From contig DPHE01000030.1 of the NCBI GenBank assembly GCA_003521815.1, forward strand, positions 23,060 through 28,352: 5,293 bases of DNA, read 5' to 3'. Below, piece after piece: positions 1 to 5,293 of this stretch; within the stretch, counting starts at the first letter, position 1, and each line of letters opens with the position of its first letter. Under the pieces are notes generated by a model. It was not told the DNA's origin. It made no database searches and saw only the letters and a program-made list of their open reading frames with translations. Both the position numbers and the translations under genes were made by a program. The DNA is from Colwellia sp. (GTDB lineage: Bacteria > Pseudomonadota > Gammaproteobacteria > Enterobacterales > Alteromonadaceae).

Positions 1-4
1 TATT

Positions 5-44
5 GGTATTGGTAATACCTAAACATTTAGCCTAGGTATTACCA
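5..44 (-). terminator. Inverted repeat just after sdhB, possible terminator or mRNA 3'-end structure
   Basis: GGTAATACCTA (11-21) and TAGGTATTACC (33-43) are perfect reverse complements. One more T-A pair (10/44) makes a 12-bp stem with a loop of about 11 bases. It begins about 20 bases after the sdhB stop codon on the minus strand. No run of U follows the stem in that direction, so it is not a textbook intrinsic terminator. It may protect the sdh mRNA 3' end, attenuate read-through into the next gene, or end transcription with Rho. A second, competing hairpin is possible at 5-19 (GGTATT, GGT, AATACC). The structure is seen directly; its role is inferred. Confidence 0.5.
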
Positions 45-65
45 CTATGCTAGTATTTCAAACAG

Positions 66-773
66 TTAAACTGCTCGGCTTAATAACATAGATTTAATAT
101 GGCCAATGGCCTTCGTTGGGTTTAATCCTTTAGGACAAACATCAACACAGTTCATAATGCCATGACAACGAAATACACTGTAAGCATCTTGTAAACCATC
201 TAAACGCTCTTCTGTTGCAGTATCACGGCTATCAATTAAGAAACGATAAGCATGTAATAAACCTGCAGGCCCTATAAATTTATCAGGGTTCCACCAGAAT
301 GACGGACAAGACGTTGAACAACAAGCACATAAAATACATTCATAAAGACCGTCTAATTTGTCACGTTCTTCAATAGTTTGTATGTTTTCACGCGCAGGCT
401 GTTGAGAATCATTGATCAAGTATGGTTTGATTTTTTCATATTGCTGATAAAATTGAGTCATATCAATAATCAAATCACGAACAACAGGTAAGCCAGGTAA
501 TGGTCTCAATACGATTTTTTCTGCTGGTATTTCTGATAAAGGTGTAATACACGCTAAACCATTTTTACCATTCATGTTTAATCCATCACTACCACAAACA
601 CCTTCACGGCATGAGCGGCGGAATGATAATGTAGAATCTTGCTCTTTAAGCAATATTAACGCATCTAATACCATCATGTCTGAACCATCAGGAATTTCTA
701 ACTCGTAGTCCTTCATGAATGGTGCATTGTCTACATCAGGGTTATATCTGTATATTGAAAATATCTGTTTCAT
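66..773 (-). CDS. sdhB: Succinate dehydrogenase iron-sulfur subunit SdhB
   Basis: This is the electron-transfer subunit of complex II. It carries electrons from the FAD of SdhA through three Fe-S clusters to quinone at the membrane interface. Counting from the ATG at 773, the protein has 235 residues (E. coli 238). The N-terminal ferredoxin-like domain has the [2Fe-2S] ligands C55, C60, D63 and C75, with the Asp ligand as in E. coli SdhB. The C-terminal domain has C146, C149, C152 and C213 for [4Fe-4S] and C156, C203 and C209 for [3Fe-4S]. W161 and H204 match the E. coli quinone-site residues W164 and H207. The open frame extends to a TTG at 776, but AGGAG at 785-781 lies 7 bases from the ATG and only 4 from the TTG, and the ATG start aligns with E. 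coli SdhB. It is the last sdh gene, 11 bases after sdhA. Confidence 0.98.
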   Translation of the reverse strand: MKQIFSIYRYNPDVDNAPFMKDYELEIPDGSDMMVLDALILLKEQDSTLSFRRSCREGVCGSDGLNMNGKNGLACITPLSEIPAEKIVLRPLPGLPVVRDLIIDMTQFYQQYEKIKPYLINDSQQPARENIQTIEERDKLDGLYECILCACCSTSCPSFWWNPDKFIGPAGLLHAYRFLIDSRDTATEERLDGLQDAYSVFRCHGIMNCVDVCPKGLNPTKAIGHIKSMLLSRAV

Positions 774-780
774 CAAATTA

Positions 781-785
781 CTCCT
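781..785 (-). promoter_or_regulatory. sdhB ribosome binding site
   Basis: AGGAG on the minus strand overlaps the last base of the sdhA stop codon (TAAGGAG) and sits 7 bases before the ATG at 773. Its position selects that ATG over the in-frame TTG one codon upstream. It also suggests that ribosomes ending sdhA can restart on sdhB. Confidence 0.8.
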
Positions 786-2557
786 TAGTAAACACGTGCT
801 TTAGGTGGGAAAGCTTCGCGGTGAACGGGTTTCATATTAACATCACGCTTAGACATATCTTCTGTCTCAGGGGTGTAAATTGAGTGACATAACCAGTTTG
901 CATCATCTCTATCTTGGAAATCTTCACGTGCATGTGCACCACGAGATTCCGTTCTAAAGTTAGCTGCTTTAGCTGTACTAAAGGCTGTTTCCATCAAGTT
1001 GTCTAGCTCTAAACATTCAATACGTTGAGTATTAAAGTCTGAAGATTTATCACTTAAATGAGCAGTTTGTAAGCGTTCACGAATTTCTGTTAGTTCTTTC
1101 ATTCCCTGCGCCATAGCTTCACCTTCACGGAAAACAGAGAAGTTAAACTGCATACATTTCTGAAGATCTTTACGAATTTGAACAGGATCTTCACCTGATG
1201 TAGACGTTTCCCAACGATTAACACGTGCTAATGACGCTTCTAAATCAGACTCTGAAGCTTCTTTACCAAATTGTGTATCATTTAAGTATGTACCTAAGAA
1301 GTTACCCGCGGCACGACCAAATACAACTAAATCAAGTAACGAGTTACCACCTAAGCGGTTTGCACCATGTACTGATACACATGCAATTTCACCAACAGCG
1401 AATAAACCTTCAACAATAGTTTCTTTACCAGTAGCTGGGTCAAAATTAATTGCTTGGCCATTCACATTACAAGGAACACCACCCATTTGGTAATGACATG
1501 TTGGAATCACCGGAATAGGCTCATCAGCAGGATCTACGTGTGCAAATGTTTTTGATAGTTCACATACACCAGGTAAACGTTTGTATAACGTTTCACGACC
1601 TAAATGATCAAGCTTAAGTTTAATATGTGGACCATATGTTGGATGGTCACAGCCGCGACCTTCACGTATTTCAGTCATCATTGAGCGAGCAACAACATCA
1701 CGACCTGCTAAATCTTTAGCATTCGGAGCATAGCGTTCCATAAAGCGTTCGCCGTCTTTGTTAAGAAGGTAACCACCTTCTCCACGACAACCTTCAGTAA
1801 CTAATGTACCCGCACCGGCTATACCTGTTGGATGGAACTGCCACATTTCCATGTCTTGCATTTGAATGCCAGCACGAAGTGACATACCAACACCGTCACC
1901 GGTGTTAATGTGAGCGTTAGTGGTAGAAGCGAAAATACGACCAGCACCACCTGTAGCTAAAACAGTTGCACGCGCTTTAAAGTAAACAATTTCACCTGTT
2001 TCGATGCAGATAGCGGTAGTACCCACTACTGCACCGTCAGCGTTTTTAACTAAATCTAGTGCATACCATTCAGAGTAGACATTAGTTTTATTTTTAACGT
2101 TTTGTTGGTATAAACAATGAAGTAATGCATGACCTGTACGGTCAGCTGCAGCTGCTGTACGAGCTGCTTGTTCGCCACCAAAATTTTTAGATTGACCACC
2201 GAATGGACGTTGGTAAATTTTACCTTCTTCCGTACGAGAAAAAGGTAAACCCATTTTCTCAAGTTCGATAATGGATTCTGGACCTGTTTTACACATATAT
2301 TCGATAGCGTCTTGGTCACCGATATAATCAGAACCTTTAACTGTATCGTACATATGCTGTTCCCAATGATCTTCATGGGCATTGCCCAATGCTACAGTAA
2401 TACCGCCTTGGGCAGATACTGTATGAGAACGAGTTGGAAAAACTTTTGAGATAAGAGCACAAGACTTGCCTGACTCTGTAATTGCTAATGCAGCGCGCAT
2501 ACCTGCGCCGCCTGCGCCAATAACTATGGCGTCAAATTCACGAATTGGAACGCTCAC
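785..2557 (-). CDS. sdhA: Succinate dehydrogenase flavoprotein subunit SdhA
   Basis: This is the catalytic subunit of complex II, which oxidises succinate to fumarate on the cytoplasmic face of the inner membrane. It has 590 residues (E. coli 588). The N-terminal Rossmann segment has GAGGAGMRAA (residues 14-23), and SHTVSAQGG follows with H45 as the covalent FAD attachment site. Active-site residues are all present: H242, T254 and E255 in the HPTG...TEG segment, R286, H355 (E. coli H354) and R401 (E. coli R399). The C-terminus FPPKARVY is typical. The start is GTG, directly abutting the sdhD TAA with no spacer. It gives SVPIREFDA, which aligns with the E. coli N-terminus without a gap. The purine-rich GGGGTG before it lies inside the last codons of sdhD. 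It is certainly SdhA rather than fumarate reductase FrdA, given the sdhCD context and close similarity along its length. Confidence 0.99.
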   Translation of the reverse strand: MSVPIREFDAIVIGAGGAGMRAALAITESGKSCALISKVFPTRSHTVSAQGGITVALGNAHEDHWEQHMYDTVKGSDYIGDQDAIEYMCKTGPESIIELEKMGLPFSRTEEGKIYQRPFGGQSKNFGGEQAARTAAAADRTGHALLHCLYQQNVKNKTNVYSEWYALDLVKNADGAVVGTTAICIETGEIVYFKARATVLATGGAGRIFASTTNAHINTGDGVGMSLRAGIQMQDMEMWQFHPTGIAGAGTLVTEGCRGEGGYLLNKDGERFMERYAPNAKDLAGRDVVARSMMTEIREGRGCDHPTYGPHIKLKLDHLGRETLYKRLPGVCELSKTFAHVDPADEPIPVIPTCHYQMGGVPCNVNGQAINFDPATGKETIVEGLFAVGEIACVSVHGANRLGGNSLLDLVVFGRAAGNFLGTYLNDTQFGKEASESDLEASLARVNRWETSTSGEDPVQIRKDLQKCMQFNFSVFREGEAMAQGMKELTEIRERLQTAHLSDKSSDFNTQRIECLELDNLMETAFSTAKAANFRTESRGAHAREDFQDRDDANWLCHSIYTPETEDMSKRDVNMKPVHREAFPPKARVY

Positions 2558-2905
2558 TTATACACCCCACACAATTGAAAAGCCAAATACTACGTAAGCT
2601 AATAACAGAACTGAAAAGACAAATTGCAATGAACCGCGTAAGAATGCTGGTTTAATGTAATCTGACAATACTTGCCAAACACCAATTTTAGCATGCACAA
2701 GTAATGCAACTAGCGCTAACATGGTGGCAACTTTCATACTCATAGCAGCAAAGAAACCATGCCATATTTCATAAGTAACAGGTGGTGTTACGATGAAAAA
2801 TACAGCAAGAATCAAGGTGTATAGTACAAGTATAATTGCACTAGCTCTTAGAAGAATAAAATCATGTACACCATTACGGCCTACTGATGCGACGACGTTT
2901 ACCAT
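2558..2905 (-). CDS. sdhD: Succinate dehydrogenase membrane anchor subunit SdhD
   Basis: This is the small membrane subunit that, with SdhC, anchors SdhAB, binds heme b and forms the ubiquinone site. The product from the ATG at 2905 is 115 residues, the same length as E. coli SdhD. The N-terminal RNGVHDFILLRA (10-21) is characteristic. Three hydrophobic helices are visible at roughly 15-38, 55-78 and 92-112. H71 matches the heme b ligand, and D82-Y83 match the quinone-site pair. The C-terminus VWGV is conserved. The open frame runs back to a TTG at 2941, which would add 12 residues. AGGAG at 2917-2913, 7 bases before the ATG, and the family length both favour the shorter start. The start overlaps the end of sdhC by 7 bases (ATGGTAA), indicating translational coupling. 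Confidence 0.96.
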   Translation of the reverse strand: MVNVVASVGRNGVHDFILLRASAIILVLYTLILAVFFIVTPPVTYEIWHGFFAAMSMKVATMLALVALLVHAKIGVWQVLSDYIKPAFLRGSLQFVFSVLLLAYVVFGFSIVWGV

Positions 2906-3273
2906 AACCAAACTCCTATTATTAGAGATACTACTAACCAAATAGCGATTATTGCTTTGGCACTAGCATTACCCGTGTCTAACTCTTCAAAATAACCTAA
3001 ATCCATACACAAGTGACGAACACCTGCTAATACATGATAAGTCAGCGCAGAAAGACAGCCGAAAATAATAAACGTAAAGAAAAACCCATCAAGGTAACCT
3101 TGAATTTGGGCAAATCCTTCAGCAGAAGAAAGAGAGGTAGAAAGGGTCAATAATAAGATGCCAATAGCAAATACCATAATTACACCGGAAACACGGTGAA
3201 GTATGGAGGCATTAGCTGCCGGATGCATCTTAATTGTAGTTAGATCTATGTTTACAGGACGTTGTTTTTTCAC
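2899..3273 (-). CDS. sdhC: Succinate dehydrogenase cytochrome b556 subunit SdhC
   Basis: This is the large membrane anchor of complex II. It shares heme b with SdhD and contributes to quinone reduction. It has 124 residues (E. coli 129). KKQRPVNIDL follows the start, then SILHRVSG (23-30), whose S23 and R27 match quinone-site S27 and R31 of E. coli. H80 in the segment YHVLAGVRH matches the heme ligand H84. Three membrane helices lie near 28-48, 64-86 and 106-123. The start codon is GTG and corresponds to Val5 of the E. coli protein, so the N-terminus is four residues shorter. An in-frame TAG at 3285-3283 rules out a longer uninterrupted form, and only GCA, ACA and ATT separate it from the GTG. 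The ribosome binding site is weak (TTAGG). It is the first gene of the operon, and its end overlaps sdhD by 7 bases. Confidence 0.95.
   Translation of the reverse strand: MKKQRPVNIDLTTIKMHPAANASILHRVSGVIMVFAIGILLLTLSTSLSSAEGFAQIQGYLDGFFFTFIIFGCLSALTYHVLAGVRHLCMDLGYFEELDTGNASAKAIIAIWLVVSLIIGVWLW
2913..2917 (-). promoter_or_regulatory. sdhD ribosome binding site
   Basis: AGGAG on the minus strand, 7 bases before the ATG at 2905, lies inside the 3' end of sdhC. It decides the sdhD start in favour of the 115-residue product over the in-frame TTG at 2941. Confidence 0.8.
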
Positions 3274-3282
3274 AATTGTTGC

Positions 3283-3324
3283 CTAAATAGCTAAAAAGCC
3301 TTCAACTTTATCATTGTTACTCAT
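3283..3324 (-). CDS. Possible 13-codon leader peptide upstream of sdhC
   Basis: ATG at 3324 opens a short frame encoding MSNNDKVEGFLAI and ending in TAG at 3285-3283. AAAAGG at 3336-3331, 6 bases before the ATG, is a better ribosome binding site than the one in front of sdhC itself. The frame is the same as sdhC, and the stop lies 9 bases before the sdhC GTG. A ribosome finishing here could restart on sdhC, so it may be a translational leader. I do not recognise the peptide. Alternatives are a chance frame, or an N-terminal extension of SdhC broken by a stop or by a sequencing error. Known SdhC proteins do not carry such an extension. Confidence 0.35.
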   Translation of the reverse strand: MSNNDKVEGFLAI

Positions 3325-3430
3325 GAATTACCTTTTAGAATTCAATACTTACCTAGGTTTTATATATAAATTTACACATAAAAAAGCTAAATATTAAAGA
3401 GATTACTAAATAAGTCATTCCCGAAATGTA

Positions 3431-3480
3431 CGGTAACTGGCTTTTGTTAAATAGCTTATTAGCTATTTCTCAGTTCACCG
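3431..3480. repeat. Long bulged stem-loop upstream of sdhC
   Basis: An outer stem pairs CGGT-AACTG (3431-3439) with CAGTT-C-ACCG (3471-3480), leaving one bulged base at 3476. Inside it, AAATAGCT (3449-3456) and AGCTATTT (3461-3468) form a perfect 8-bp stem with a four-base loop. The internal loop is asymmetric, 9 bases on one side and 2 on the other. The nested pairing suggests a folded RNA, most likely in or near the sdh leader transcript, or a small mobile-type intergenic repeat. No promoter or U-tract fixes its role. Confidence 0.5.
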
Positions 3481-3572
3481 AAGTCGCATAATAATAGCGA
3501 ACTTAATTAAGTAATTCCATCAAGACTTTGGTATAAGAGAGTAATTTTCAAGAACAAAATCACTATCTGTTA

Positions 3573-3601
3573 AATAATAAACAGACAGTCTGTTTATTAT
3601 T
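3573..3601. promoter_or_regulatory. Perfect 29-bp palindrome, probable dimeric-repressor operator
   Basis: The arms AATAATAAACAGAC (3573-3586) and GTCTGTTTATTATT (3588-3601) are exact reverse complements around a single A at 3587. The core ACAGACAGTCTGT has the look of operators bound by TetR-type dimers. An extra half-site TCTGTT lies at 3566-3571, so three TCTGTT/AACAGA halves occur within 29 bases. The palindrome lies roughly midway between sdhC and gltA and could act on either. As RNA it could fold into a 13-bp hairpin, but the stem is AT-rich and lacks a separate U-tract, so an operator is more likely than a terminator. No regulator gene is in the window. Confidence 0.5.
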
Positions 3602-3702
3602 GGCAAAGTAACAAAAACGAATTACAAAACGGCTAGATTATATAGTTGATTGGGAATAAATTCAATTTTCTTCTAAACAAGAAAGAAATTCTCGTTACTT
3701 TT

Positions 3703-3720
3703 TTTAGTTAATTTAGTTAA
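3703..3720. repeat. Tandem repeat of TTTAGTTAA
   Basis: Two perfect copies of the 9-mer TTTAGTTAA stand head to tail at 3703-3711 and 3712-3720. The GTTAA cores resemble the GTTA direct repeats bound by ArcA, a known repressor of sdh and gltA in E. coli. Here the cores are 9 bases apart, not the usual 10 to 11, so the match is weak. In such AT-rich DNA a chance duplication is also possible. Confidence 0.3.
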
Positions 3721-3832
3721 TATCATCAAACTTTAGTCTAACGGCTATTACATTTTAATTAATAATTAAGGTAGACTGTTGCCAGTTTGATTTACCCAAG
3801 CGACATTTGAAAACTGATCTATTTCACTCTTT

Positions 3833-3862
3833 TTGAATTTAGTACTAGTTACTTAATATATT
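3833..3862 (+). promoter_or_regulatory. Candidate sigma-70 promoter for gltA
   Basis: TTGAAT (3833-3838) and TATATT (3857-3862) are separated by 18 bases and match four and five of six consensus positions. Transcription would start near 3869 and give a leader of about 60 bases before the gltA ATG. The -10 box lies within the palindrome TTAATATATTAA (3853-3864). In DNA this AT-rich such boxes are common, so this is only the best visible candidate. Confidence 0.3.
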
Positions 3863-3931
3863 AATGAAGTACTGAGTGAGTCAGTTTGTCTAAAAATAAT
3901 TGCAAATTAAAATTGATAGGGGATAAAACAT

Positions 3932-5218
3932 ATGGCTGATTCTATAGCCTCTCTAAGCATTGACGGTAAAGAAGTTACCGAACTTCCTGTTCTAAAAGGT
4001 ACTGCGGGTACCGACGTAATTGATATTAGAACATTAGGTAGCCATGGCTACTTCACTTACGACCCAGGCTATTTAGCTACGGCTTCTTGTGAGTCTGCAA
4101 TCACCTATATTGATGGTGGTAAAGGTATATTACAACACCGTGGCTACGCCATAGCTGATTTGGCAAATAATGCTGATTATTTAGAGGTTTGCTACTTATT
4201 ACTTAATGGCGACGCACCGTCAAAAGCTCAATATGATGAATTTAAAAACATTATAACTAATCATACGATGGTTCATGAAAAGCTAGTTCACTTCTTTCAT
4301 GGCTTCTTACCTGATGCTCATCCAATGGCTATGCTATGCGGTGTTACAGGCGCATTATCTTCTTTCTATCACAGTGATTTAGATTGTAACGATCCTGCAC
4401 AACGTAAACGTACAGCTCATCGTTTAATTGCTAAAATGCCAACTATTGCAGCAATGGCATATAAGTACAGCGTAGGACAACCTTTTGTTTATCCTCGTAA
4501 TGATCTTTCGTATGCTGAAAACTTCTTACATATGATGTTTTCTGTACCAACTGAAGAATACAAAGTTAGTCCGATTATCGCTAGTGCTATGGATAAAATC
4601 TTCACTCTTCATGCAGATCATGAGCAAAATGCTTCTACCTCAACAGTACGCCTAGCAGGCTCTTCAGGTGCTAATCCTTATGCATGTATTGCTGCGGGTA
4701 TTGCTTCTTTATGGGGCCCGGCACATGGTGGTGCCAACGAAGCTTGTCTAACAATGCTTGAAGAAATTGGTACGCTAGACCGTGTTGACGAATTTGTACT
4801 AAGAGCCAAAGATAAAAATGATTCATTCCGTCTAATGGGCTTTGGCCATCGTGTTTATAAGAACTTCGATCCACGTGCCACGGTAATGCGTGAAACGTGT
4901 CATCAGGTTCTTACAGAACTTGGTATTCAAGATCCACTACTTGACGTAGCAATGGCATTAGAAAAAGTTGCTTTAGAAGACCAGTACTTTGTAGAGAAAA
5001 AACTTTACCCTAATGTAGATTTCTACTCAGGTATCATTTTAAAAGCTATTGGTATTCCATCAAGTATGTTCACCGTGATTTTTGCTCTATCTAGAACGGT
5101 TGGTTGGATTTCTCATTGGGATGAGATGCTAACTCAAGAAGGACAAAAAATTGGTCGTCCTCGTCAAAAGTATACTGGCGAATTAAACCGAACATTTGCC
5201 CCTTTATCTGATAGATAA
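3932..5218 (+). CDS. gltA: Citrate synthase, hexameric type II
   Basis: The enzyme condenses oxaloacetate with acetyl-CoA to citrate in the cytoplasm, the entry step of the TCA cycle. It has 428 residues (E. coli 427) and aligns from the first residue. The catalytic residues are H265 (in WGPAHGGANE), H306 (in GFGHRVYKNFDPR) and D363 (in NVDFYSG), corresponding to mature E. coli H264, H305 and D362. Substrate-binding R315, R388 and R409 are also present. The N-terminal domain before about residue 50 is typical of the type II, NADH-regulated Gram-negative form. Several residues of the E. coli NADH site differ: N110, V205 and T207 replace Arg109, Thr204 and Cys206 (mature numbering), while Y146, R164 and K168 are kept. 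AGGGG at 3918-3922, 9 bases before the ATG, is a good ribosome binding site. It is transcribed divergently from sdhC, as in E. coli, and ends at a terminator, so it is probably monocistronic. Confidence 0.98.
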   Translation: MADSIASLSIDGKEVTELPVLKGTAGTDVIDIRTLGSHGYFTYDPGYLATASCESAITYIDGGKGILQHRGYAIADLANNADYLEVCYLLLNGDAPSKAQYDEFKNIITNHTMVHEKLVHFFHGFLPDAHPMAMLCGVTGALSSFYHSDLDCNDPAQRKRTAHRLIAKMPTIAAMAYKYSVGQPFVYPRNDLSYAENFLHMMFSVPTEEYKVSPIIASAMDKIFTLHADHEQNASTSTVRLAGSSGANPYACIAAGIASLWGPAHGGANEACLTMLEEIGTLDRVDEFVLRAKDKNDSFRLMGFGHRVYKNFDPRATVMRETCHQVLTELGIQDPLLDVAMALEKVALEDQYFVEKKLYPNVDFYSGIILKAIGIPSSMFTVIFALSRTVGWISHWDEMLTQEGQKIGRPRQKYTGELNRTFAPLSDR

Positions 5219-5264
5219 TTATACAAAATAAGCGTTATTTAAATTGGTTTCTAAGTAACGATTC

Positions 5265-5293
5265 AAAAAAAGGTAGCATTTGCTACCTTTTTT
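5265..5293 (+). terminator. Intrinsic terminator after gltA
   Basis: AGGTAGCA (5271-5278) and TGCTACCT (5281-5288) form a perfect stem, and at least six T follow, running to the window edge. Seven A (5265-5271) precede the stem, so the structure also works in the opposite direction for a gene converging from the right. It lies 46 bases after the gltA stop. Confidence 0.9.

Larger units (their letters stand above)
3274..3931. other. Divergent gltA/sdhC regulatory region without a clear gene longer than a leader
   Basis: The 658 bases between the sdhC and gltA starts are strongly AT-rich and carry no recognisable gene apart from the possible leader peptide at 3324-3283. They must hold the promoters of both units. 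The visible structure is a bulged stem-loop (3431-3480), a 29-bp perfect palindrome (3573-3601), a tandem 9-mer (3703-3720) and an AT palindrome TTAATATATTAA (3853-3864). A very weak sdh promoter candidate on the minus strand is TTTAGC (3391-3386), a 17-base gap and TATATA (3368-3363). I would not rely on it. In E. coli the equivalent region is controlled by ArcA and CRP. I found no convincing CRP palindrome here. Confidence 0.8.

Noticed and set aside
1225..1419. Plus-strand open frame of 64 codons opposite sdhA
   Set aside because: It lies wholly inside sdhA on the other strand, has low-complexity composition and no recognisable domain; it is a shadow frame.
2056..2382. Minus-strand open frame of 108 codons inside sdhA
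   Set aside because: It is an alternative frame of the well-conserved sdhA coding sequence, with no family resemblance.
2906..2941. Longer SdhD beginning at 2941
   Set aside because: It would start on TTG and add 12 residues absent from the family; the AGGAG before the ATG at 2905 and the 115-residue length favour the shorter form.
3886..3913. TTGTCT, 16 bases, TAAAAT as a gltA promoter
   Set aside because: Transcription would start near 3920, within the ribosome binding site at 3918-3922, leaving no usable leader.
4671..4874. Minus-strand open frame of 67 codons opposite gltA
   Set aside because: It is antisense to the catalytic core of gltA and is explained by the coding bias of that gene.
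1..5293. CRISPR array, tRNA or rRNA gene, insertion sequence, phage or defence system
   Set aside because: No regularly spaced repeats, tRNA cloverleaf, transposase, integrase or defence-type protein is visible. The coding content is standard TCA-cycle genes.

Overview
The window holds two divergently transcribed pieces of the core tricarboxylic acid cycle. On the minus strand is the complete succinate dehydrogenase operon sdhC-sdhD-sdhA-sdhB (about 3273 down to 66). On the plus strand is gltA, the citrate synthase gene (3932-5218). A gene-free, AT-rich divergent region of 658 bases (3274-3931) separates the two transcription units. All five proteins look intact, have the usual family lengths and keep their catalytic or cofactor residues.

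The gene order, divergent orientation and close similarity to the E. coli proteins point to a gammaproteobacterium. The AT-rich DNA and overall character suggest a marine Alteromonadales-type organism such as Colwellia or a relative. That genus-level guess is inference, since no marker gene is present.

Layout from left to right: 1-65 is the region after the sdhB stop and carries a strong inverted repeat. By synteny with E. coli, the sucABCD genes would be expected to the left, outside the window. sdhB (66-773), sdhA (785-2557), sdhD (2558-2905) and sdhC (2899-3273) follow with almost no spacing: a 7-base overlap at sdhC/sdhD, zero spacing at sdhD/sdhA and 11 bases at sdhA/sdhB. Translation is therefore probably coupled. 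Three starts need attention: sdhC and sdhA begin with GTG, and the ribosome binding sites place the sdhD and sdhB starts at internal ATG codons of longer open frames.

The divergent region contains a perfect 29-bp palindrome that looks like a dimeric-repressor operator, a long bulged stem-loop, a tandem TTTAGTTAA repeat, and a possible 13-codon leader peptide just before sdhC. gltA ends in a good intrinsic terminator at the right edge.

Functionally, GltA makes citrate from oxaloacetate and acetyl-CoA. SdhABCD oxidises succinate to fumarate and passes the electrons to quinone in the inner membrane. This is housekeeping metabolism, and I see no new enzymatic system. The points worth a second look are regulatory: the palindrome, the leader peptide and RNA structures upstream of sdhC, and changes in the NADH-inhibition site of the citrate synthase.
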